A stretch of 9,830 nt of DNA from positions 1-9,830 of the forward strand of contig JBKPAM010000078.1 in NCBI GenBank assembly GCA_046726435.1, given 5' to 3'. The DNA comes from AC-32 sp046726435. Its GTDB lineage: Bacteria; Actinomycetota; Thermoleophilia; Gaiellales; Gaiellaceae. A program made the position numbers and the translations under genes. Numbering within the stretch: position 1 is the first letter of the stretch; every line of letters starts with the position of its first letter. Below the pieces are notes generated by a model. That model had not been told where the DNA came from. It worked only from the letters and a program-made list of their open reading frames with translations, and ran no database searches. This document shows positions 5,905 to 9,830 of this stretch, in pieces.

Positions 5905-5910
5905 TAGACT
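5905..5910 (+). promoter_or_regulatory. Candidate -10 box (TAGACT) for a leaderless lysS transcript
   Basis: TAGACT fits TAnnnT and lies 7 bases before ATG 5918, so transcription could begin at the start codon. There is no Shine-Dalgarno sequence in the 20 bases upstream and no clear -35 hexamer. Confidence 0.5.
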
Positions 5911-5917
5911 CGCGCGG

Positions 5918-7261
5918 ATGTTGCCGAAGCGGTTTCCAGAGCGGGAGGAGATCGCCACGGTCAGGGCCGTGGCGGAACGGGCCGAGCCGGGGGAGACCCT
6001 CGAGGAGGAGTCCCGCGTCGCGGGCCGCGTTATGGCTCGGCGCGAGATGGGGAAGCTCACCTTCCTCGACCTCGTCGACCGCTCCGGGCGGATCCAGCTG
6101 ATGGTCGAGGAGGAGATCGACCTCGACCTCGGGGACATCGTCGGCGCGACCGGCCGCCCGGGCCGCTCCAGGCGGGGCGAGCCGTCGCTGGTCACGTCCG
6201 AAATCCAACTGCTGGCGAAGATCCGCCGGTCGCTGCCCGACACCTTCCACGGTGTGACCGACGTCGAGACGCGGTATCGGCAGCGCTACCTCGAGCTGCT
6301 CGTGAACGAGGAGACGCGGGCCGACTTCGAGCTGCGCACGCGAATGGTCGCGGCGATCCGGCGCTATCTGGACGCGAACGGCTTCCTCGAGGTCGAGACC
6401 CCGATCCTGCAGCCGCGCTACGGCGGCGCCTTCGCGGAGCCGTTCGTGACGCACTACAACGAGCTCGACGCCGACTTCTACCTCCGGATCGCCACCGAGC
6501 TGTACCTCAAGCGCCTGATCGTCGGCGGGCTCGAGCGCGTCTACGAGCTGGCCAAGGACTTCCGCAACGAAGGCATCTCCTACAAGCACGCCCCCGAGTT
6601 CACGATGGTCGAGTGGTACGAGGCCTACGCCGACTACCGCGACACCATGGCGCGGATCGAGGAGCTGGTCGAGGTCGTCGCGCTCGAGACGACCGGCGGC
6701 ACGACCGTCACCTTCCGCGGGCACGAGGTCGACCTGAAGGCGCCCTGGCACCGGATTAAGCTGCTCGACGCGCTCGAGGAGCAAGAGCTCTGGACGCGGG
6801 ACGAGGCCGACCTGCGGCAGCGGCTCGAGGACCGAGACGTCGACACGAGTCGCGATCTGAGCTGGGCCGCGCTCGTCGACCACGCGCTCACGGCGTTCGT
6901 CGAGCCCGGTTTGATCGAGCCGACGATCCTGCACGATTACCCGGTCGAGCTCTCGCCGTTTGCGCGCGCGACCGACGACGACCCGGCAATCGTCGAGCGG
7001 TTCGAGTACTTCGTCGGCGGCATGGAGCTCGGCAATGCGTTCACGGAGCTGAACGACCCCGACGAGCAGGCCGAGCGCTTCGCCCAGCAGGCGCGGGAGG
7101 AAGGGGGCGAGCCGGGCGACCCGGACTACGTCGAGGCCCTCGCCTACGGGATGCCGCCGACCGGCGGTCTGGGCCTCGGCATCGACCGCCTGACGATGGT
7201 CCTGACGGGCAGGGAGACGATCCGCGACGTGATCCTCTTCCCGGCACTCCGGCCCCGCTAG
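5918..7261 (+). CDS. lysS: Lysyl-tRNA synthetase, class II
   Basis: This 447-residue enzyme charges tRNA-Lys with lysine. The N-terminal OB-fold anticodon-binding domain spans about 1-115 (RVAGRVMARREMGKLTFLDLVDRSGRIQLMV). The class II catalytic core has motif 1 around GFLEVETPILQP, motif 2 FRNEGISYKHAPEFTMVEWYEAY starting at Phe215, and motif 3 GLGLGIDRLTMVL with Arg424 near the C terminus, followed by the usual IRDVILFPALRP. LysRS signatures YGGAFAEPFVTHYNELDADFYLRIATELYLKRL and DLKAPWHRI separate it from AspRS and AsnRS. Many bacterial LysRS are 490-510 residues; this one is shorter mainly at the N terminus, starting only about 30 residues before the OB fold. ATG 5918 is supported by the -10-like box 7 bases upstream. 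It lies downstream of greA and, as in Bacillus and Mycobacterium, upstream of clpC. Confidence 0.96.
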   Translation: MLPKRFPEREEIATVRAVAERAEPGETLEEESRVAGRVMARREMGKLTFLDLVDRSGRIQLMVEEEIDLDLGDIVGATGRPGRSRRGEPSLVTSEIQLLAKIRRSLPDTFHGVTDVETRYRQRYLELLVNEETRADFELRTRMVAAIRRYLDANGFLEVETPILQPRYGGAFAEPFVTHYNELDADFYLRIATELYLKRLIVGGLERVYELAKDFRNEGISYKHAPEFTMVEWYEAYADYRDTMARIEELVEVVALETTGGTTVTFRGHEVDLKAPWHRIKLLDALEEQELWTRDEADLRQRLEDRDVDTSRDLSWAALVDHALTAFVEPGLIEPTILHDYPVELSPFARATDDDPAIVERFEYFVGGMELGNAFTELNDPDEQAERFAQQAREEGGEPGDPDYVEALAYGMPPTGGLGLGIDRLTMVLTGRETIRDVILFPALRPR

Positions 7262-7425
7262 TGCCCCTTCAGGTATTGCTGTCCAGCTTCTGGGTCGCGA
7301 GCACCAAGCCAGGGGCCGCACTCGTCCGCGGCCAAGGCTGGTTGCCTTGGCAAGGGCGAGGGTGGTTCCTGGCGCCGCGTGATCGCGGGCCAGAAGCGGG
7401 CCCGTATTGCCTGGAGGGACACTGA
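7261..7425 (+). CDS. Possible 54-codon small ORF filling the lysS-deacetylase gap
   Basis: GTG 7261 overlaps the lysS stop by one base (TAGTG), and the frame runs to TGA 7423-7425, directly abutting the GTG start of the next gene. The product would be a 54-residue Trp/Gly-rich peptide (GQGWLPWQGRGWF in the middle, one Cys near the end). Exact abutment on both sides resembles coupled operon genes. Against it: no Shine-Dalgarno sequence, fewer third-position G/C (about 74%) than the surrounding genes, several inverted repeats in the same bases, and no recognised homologue. It may be non-coding. Confidence 0.2.
   Translation: MPLQVLLSSFWVASTKPGAALVRGQGWLPWQGRGWFLAPRDRGPEAGPYCLEGH
7314..7404 (+). 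repeat. Cluster of three inverted repeats between lysS and the deacetylase gene
   Basis: Three perfect stems are visible: GGCCGC (7314-7319) with GCGGCC (7328-7333); GCCAAGGC (7331-7338) with GCCTTGGC (7344-7351), 8 bp around TGGTT; and CGGGCC (7386-7391) with GGCCCG (7399-7404). The first two share bases 7331-7333, so they are mutually exclusive. None is followed by a T-tract. They could be a lysS terminator, a structured leader for the deacetylase, or a small RNA. I could not match them to a known riboswitch. Confidence 0.4.
7413..7418 (+). promoter_or_regulatory. Shine-Dalgarno sequence of the deacetylase gene
   Basis: GGAGGG lies 7 bases before GTG 7426 and determines that start. The gene is therefore translated by the leadered route, unlike lysS just upstream. 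Confidence 0.7.
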
Positions 7426-8532
7426 GTGGAACTGGAGCGGCGGTACGCGCTCGATGCGCTGCTCGACGCGCTCGGGCTTCCGTTCGACGACTCGGTTCGC
7501 GCCGACGAGGCGCAGCTCGACGAGGTCTTCGGACTCCTCACGCTTGCGCACGAGCGCGATGCCGAGGTCGACCGTCACGGGCGGCCGCTTCCTCCGGCGG
7601 AGCCGCCGGGACCTCGGGTGGCGGAGATCGCGGCCGACCTCGGGCTCGACCGCCGCGGTCTTCCAGGCGGGGAGCGCTTCCTCGTTGCCCTGACCCACGA
7701 CGTCGATCTGCTCGGAGGCGGCGGGCTCGCAACCGCAGGGAGGAAGCTCGCGGGCTCGGTCCGGCACCGCTCCGGGAGGCGCCTTCGAGAGGCGACGTCC
7801 TTTGCCCTCGACGCGCTCCGCGGACGCGACCCCGACTACCCGCTGGACGCGATGCTCGAGGCCGAGTGCGGGCGCGGCTCGACGTGTTTCTTCATGACGC
7901 GTCAACAGGATCCGCAAGACGGCAATCCGGATCGCTACCGAGCCGCGTTTGCGGCCGCGCTCGAGCGCACGCGAGCGGCAGGGCTCGAGGTCGCACTCCA
8001 CGCGTCGTACCGCGCGCGCGAACGCCCGGGAGCGATCGCCGAGGAGGCCGACGTCCTCGGCTCACCGCAGGGCCTGCGGCACCACTACTTGCGCAGCGAC
8101 CCGGCCGGCCTTGCGGCCGAGCTCCGCGACGCCGGCCTGCGCTACGACTCGAGCATCGGCTGGCCCTCGCTGCCGGGCCTTCGCGCAGGCACGCCGTACC
8201 CGTACCGGCTCTGGGATCCCGAGCGCCGCGAGCCCGGCGCGTGGGAGCTCCCGCTCGCCGTGATGGACGCGACGCTCGCGGAGGAGCGCTACCTCGGGCT
8301 CGACCCGGACGCGGCCTACGAGACGGCGGTCTCAGCGCTCGAGCCGGTCGCCGAGCACGGCGGCGCGGTGGCGATCCTCTGGCACCCGCCCTCGCACCAC
8401 CCCCACCTCTCGCGGGGCTACGACCGCCTGTACCGGCGCCTGATCGGCTGGATCGAGGAGCGCGGAGGCAGGCTCGGCAGTGCGGCCTGGGTCGTCGAGC
8501 GCTGGGAGCAGCGCCGCCGCGCGGACCGCTAG
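7426..8532 (+). CDS. Polysaccharide deacetylase-like protein (NodB/CE4-related fold)
   Basis: This 368-residue protein has the order of motifs seen in polysaccharide deacetylase-like proteins of surface-glycan loci. ALTHDVDLL (Asp92, Asp94) corresponds to the metal/base motif. GSTCFFM (151-157) is a core strand. LEVALHASY (His192) is the position of the second motif, followed by GLRHHYLR (His219, His220), YDSSIGWP, a GTPYPYRLWDPE segment, PLAVMDATL, and AILWHPPSHHP (His320) near the end. The usual HxxxH of CE4 enzymes is incomplete after His192, so His219/220 may replace it or the activity may differ. No signal peptide or membrane segment is seen, suggesting a cytoplasmic protein acting on a soluble or lipid-linked sugar. 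The substrate is unknown. It converges on the epimerase gene, sharing stop-codon bases; the two may belong to one glycan pathway, but they are not co-transcribed. Confidence 0.8.
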   Translation: MELERRYALDALLDALGLPFDDSVRADEAQLDEVFGLLTLAHERDAEVDRHGRPLPPAEPPGPRVAEIAADLGLDRRGLPGGERFLVALTHDVDLLGGGGLATAGRKLAGSVRHRSGRRLREATSFALDALRGRDPDYPLDAMLEAECGRGSTCFFMTRQQDPQDGNPDRYRAAFAAALERTRAAGLEVALHASYRARERPGAIAEEADVLGSPQGLRHHYLRSDPAGLAAELRDAGLRYDSSIGWPSLPGLRAGTPYPYRLWDPERREPGAWELPLAVMDATLAEERYLGLDPDAAYETAVSALEPVAEHGGAVAILWHPPSHHPHLSRGYDRLYRRLIGWIEERGGRLGSAAWVVERWEQRRRADR

Positions 8533-9521
8533 GAGCCGGTGCCGAGCGCGGCCGTCTCGCCACGGAAGCTCTCCACGACGTCACCGAGGATCCGCTCGAG
8601 ATCGATGCTCGGCGCCCAGCCGATCGCCTCGCGGATCTTCCCGATGGCCGGCTCGCGGTGGAGCGTGTCCTCGATTCCCTGCTGGTAGACGCGCTCGTAG
8701 GGCACGAACACGATCTCCGAGTCGCTCCCCGTCGCCCGCTTCACGCGCTCGGCGAGGTCGAGGATGCGGACGCGCTCCGATGAGCCCACGTTGAAGATCT
8801 CGCCGGAGATCTCCCGCGCGTCTGCGAGCCCGGTCAACGCGCGTACCGTGTCGGCGACGTGGCAGAACGACCGCGTCTGCGTGCCGTCGCCGTGGACCTC
8901 GATCGGCTCGCCGGCGAGTGCGCGCTCGACGAACCGCGGGATCACCATGCCGTAGCGGCCGCTCTGGCGCGGGCCGACCGTGTTGAACAGCCGCGCGACG
9001 ACCGCGTCGAGCCCGCGCTCGAGGTGATACGAGAGCGCCAGGTGCTCGTCCATCGCCTTGGAGTCGGCGTACAGCCAGCGCTTCTCGGTGGTCGGCCCGT
9101 AGACCCGCCGGTCGTTCTCCGCGAGGGGCCGCTCCTCGCGATGGTCGCCGTAGACCTCGGAGCTCGATGCGACGACGACACGCTTCCCGAACTCGCTGCA
9201 GTAGCCGAGGACGGTCTCGGTCCCCTGGACGTTGGTCACCATCGTGTGCACCGGCTGCTCGACGATCAGGCGCACGCCCACCGCGGCGGCGAGGTGGTAG
9301 ACGACGTCGCACTTGTGCACGAGCTCGCTGACGACGGACGGTGAGAGCACCGAGTCGACGACGAGGTGGAAGTCCGGCCGGTCGCGCAGGTGGGCGACGT
9401 TCCCGAGCGAGCCCGTCGAGACGTCGTCCAGCACGAACACCTCCCAGCCGTCGGCGAGGAGGCGTTCCGACAGGTGCGAGCCGATGAAGCCCGCACCCCC
9501 GGTCACGAGAGCCCGCTTCAC
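8529..9521 (-). CDS. NAD-dependent nucleotide-sugar epimerase/dehydratase (extended SDR)
   Basis: This 330-residue cytoplasmic enzyme belongs to the extended short-chain dehydrogenase family acting on UDP- or dTDP-sugars. The Rossmann motif TGGAGFIGSH (7-16) and Asp32 at the end of the second strand indicate NAD binding. VYHLAAAVG (74-82), VVVASSSEVYGD (115-126) with the active-site serine region, and Tyr151-x-x-x-Lys155 (YADSK) form the catalytic set. Later come RLFNTVGPRQSGRYGMVIPRFV, HGDGTQTRSFCHVAD and IFNVGSSERVRILDLA. It resembles UDP-glucose 4-epimerase and UDP-glucuronate decarboxylase-like enzymes; the substrate cannot be settled by eye. I chose GTG 9521 because the Rossmann strand begins immediately after it; the frame stays open back to 9608, but those residues lie in a repeat-bearing spacer and have no family counterpart. 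A TACGCT box lies 10 bases upstream. Confidence 0.9.
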   Translation of the reverse strand: MKRALVTGGAGFIGSHLSERLLADGWEVFVLDDVSTGSLGNVAHLRDRPDFHLVVDSVLSPSVVSELVHKCDVVYHLAAAVGVRLIVEQPVHTMVTNVQGTETVLGYCSEFGKRVVVASSSEVYGDHREERPLAENDRRVYGPTTEKRWLYADSKAMDEHLALSYHLERGLDAVVARLFNTVGPRQSGRYGMVIPRFVERALAGEPIEVHGDGTQTRSFCHVADTVRALTGLADAREISGEIFNVGSSERVRILDLAERVKRATGSDSEIVFVPYERVYQQGIEDTLHREPAIGKIREAIGWAPSIDLERILGDVVESFRGETAALGTGS

Positions 9522-9531
9522 GTGCTGCGGA

Positions 9532-9537
9532 AGCGTA
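9532..9537 (-). promoter_or_regulatory. Candidate -10 box (TACGCT) for the epimerase gene
   Basis: On the minus strand TACGCT (TAnnnT) is followed by 10 bases and GTG 9521, giving a leader of about 4 bases. The geometry equals that of dus. No -35 is recognisable and no Shine-Dalgarno sequence is seen before the GTG. Confidence 0.35.
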
Positions 9538-9596
9538 CAGCGGGCGGCCGCAGCCGATCTGGAGGGAGACAGAAACGGCGGTCGAACGCCCAAAAC

Positions 9597-9637
9597 GGGG
9601 GATGCCACGCCCCCAAATGGGGGATGCCACGCCCCCC
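9597..9637 (+). repeat. 22-bp tandem repeat of G5/C5 hairpin units upstream of clpC
   Basis: Two units with a 22-bp period begin at 9597 and 9619. Each has GGGGG, then ATGCCACG, then CCCCC; the first is followed by AAAT. The core is identical in both copies. A degraded piece of a further unit (CGCCC followed by AAAAC) precedes the first at 9588-9596. Each unit can fold on itself, or the C5 of the first (9610-9614) can pair with the G5 of the second (9619-9623) around AAAT. It lies in the 181-base divergent region between the epimerase and clpC starts. The role is unknown. Confidence 0.85.
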
Positions 9638-9648
9638 GACTAGTTAGC

Positions 9649-9654
9649 TACGAT
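9649..9654 (+). promoter_or_regulatory. Possible -10 box (TACGAT) for clpC
   Basis: TACGAT is the best TAnnnT match before clpC and would place the transcript start near 9661, leaving about 42 bases of leader. The -35 position falls in the second repeat unit and does not resemble TTGACA. I see no CIRCE, CtsR heptad or HspR (HAIR) operator nearby. Confidence 0.3.
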
Positions 9655-9669
9655 GGCCCTTCAGCCATT

Positions 9670-9693
9670 CCGCGGGAGGCCGCGGGGGAAGGA
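9670..9693 (+). promoter_or_regulatory. clpC leader hairpin and Shine-Dalgarno sequence
   Basis: CCGCGG (9670-9675), GAGG, CCGCGG (9680-9685) can form a 6-bp all-G/C stem with a tetraloop, ending one base before the Shine-Dalgarno sequence GGAAGGA (9687-9693). The latter is 9 bases before TTG 9703 and supports that start. The hairpin could affect ribosome access; this is inference. Confidence 0.5.
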
Positions 9694-9702
9694 CGAAGCG
9701 AG

Positions 9703-9830
9703 TTGTTCGAACGCTTCACGGAAAGAGCCCGGCAGGTCGTCGTTCTTGCCCAGGACGAGGCCCGTGCCCTGAAGCACAACTACATCGGTACCGAGCACAT
9801 CCTCCTGGGCCTGCTGCGCGAGGAAGAGGG
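9703..9830 (+). CDS. clpC: ATP-dependent Clp protease ATP-binding subunit ClpC, N-terminal fragment
   Basis: The frame runs off the right edge after 42 complete codons. The product begins MFERFTERARQVVVLAQDEA and continues RALKHNYIGTEHILLGLLREEEG, the classic start of the ClpC/ClpA N-terminal (Clp_N) domain, which recruits adaptors and substrates. ClpC is an AAA+ unfoldase that feeds proteins to the ClpP peptidase in the cytoplasm. TTG 9703 is read as the initiator because family members start with MFERFT at exactly this point and a GGAAGGA sequence lies 9 bases upstream. The rest of the gene (normally about 800 or more residues) is outside the window. Its position downstream of lysS is conserved in many Gram-positive genomes, but no ctsR-like regulator gene is present between them here. 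Confidence 0.95.
   Translation, partial: MFERFTERARQVVVLAQDEARALKHNYIGTEHILLGLLREEE

Noticed and set aside
5834..7321. 495-codon minus-strand frame opposite lysS
   Set aside because: lysS has complete class II motifs; the antisense frame is its codon-bias shadow.
7262..7425. tRNA gene or known riboswitch in the lysS-deacetylase spacer
   Set aside because: No T-loop GTTCRANYC signature, no cloverleaf arms, and none of the conserved boxes of c-di-GMP, c-di-AMP, cobalamin or SAM riboswitches could be found by eye.
9522..9608. N-terminal extension of the epimerase back to 9608
   Set aside because: The extra 29 residues have no counterpart in the family and run into the tandem repeat; the Rossmann strand starts directly after GTG 9521.
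9653..9775. Short ORF from ATG 9653 overlapping the clpC start out of frame
   Set aside because: It has no Shine-Dalgarno sequence, overlaps a clear gene in another frame, and the product has no recognisable feature.

Overview
The window comes from a GC-rich chromosome, most probably an actinobacterium and perhaps a deep-branching class such as Thermoleophilia. The reasons are strong G/C bias at third codon positions, a DUF2469 protein (an actinobacterial family), frequent GTG/TTG starts, and several genes whose start codon lies 6-7 bases after a TAnnnT box, as in leaderless actinobacterial transcripts. The class-level guess is inference. It looks like ordinary chromosome: I see no phage, transposon, CRISPR, rRNA or tRNA gene. 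LAYOUT: 1-194 is the 3' end of folK (folate synthesis). 202-567 encodes a DUF2469 protein and 575-919 (minus) a small Cys-containing protein of unknown function; these two converge. 976-2538 encodes an orphan family-5 extracellular solute-binding protein, followed by coaX (type III pantothenate kinase, 2548-3309) and an alpha/beta hydrolase (3306-4151) that overlaps coaX in a GTGA junction. dus (tRNA-dihydrouridine synthase, 4156-5217, minus) converges on the hydrolase and is divergent from greA (5329-5802). lysS (5918-7261) follows, then a polysaccharide-deacetylase-like gene (7426-8532). A nucleotide-sugar epimerase/dehydratase gene (8529-9521, minus) shares its stop-codon bases with the deacetylase gene. 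The 5' end of clpC runs off the right edge (9703-9830). HOW THE GENES FIT: folK, coaX, dus, lysS and clpC also cluster in Bacillus, and folK, coaX, lysS and clpC lie in one neighbourhood in Mycobacterium. The window therefore looks like an old housekeeping cluster (folate, CoA, tRNA and protein quality control) with lineage-specific insertions: the solute-binding protein, the hydrolase, and the deacetylase/epimerase pair that suggests surface-glycan metabolism. No gene-free stretch exceeds 300 bases. The longest gaps are 9522-9702, 7262-7425, 5803-5917 and 5218-5328. They hold the most interesting non-coding structure: a 22-bp tandem repeat of G5/C5 hairpins before clpC, a cluster of inverted repeats plus a possible 54-codon ORF after lysS, a nested inverted repeat after greA, and a greA leader with a consensus-like promoter, a 14-codon ORF and a hairpin plus T-rich tract. 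I did not find a convincing new multi-gene system; the best leads are regulatory.
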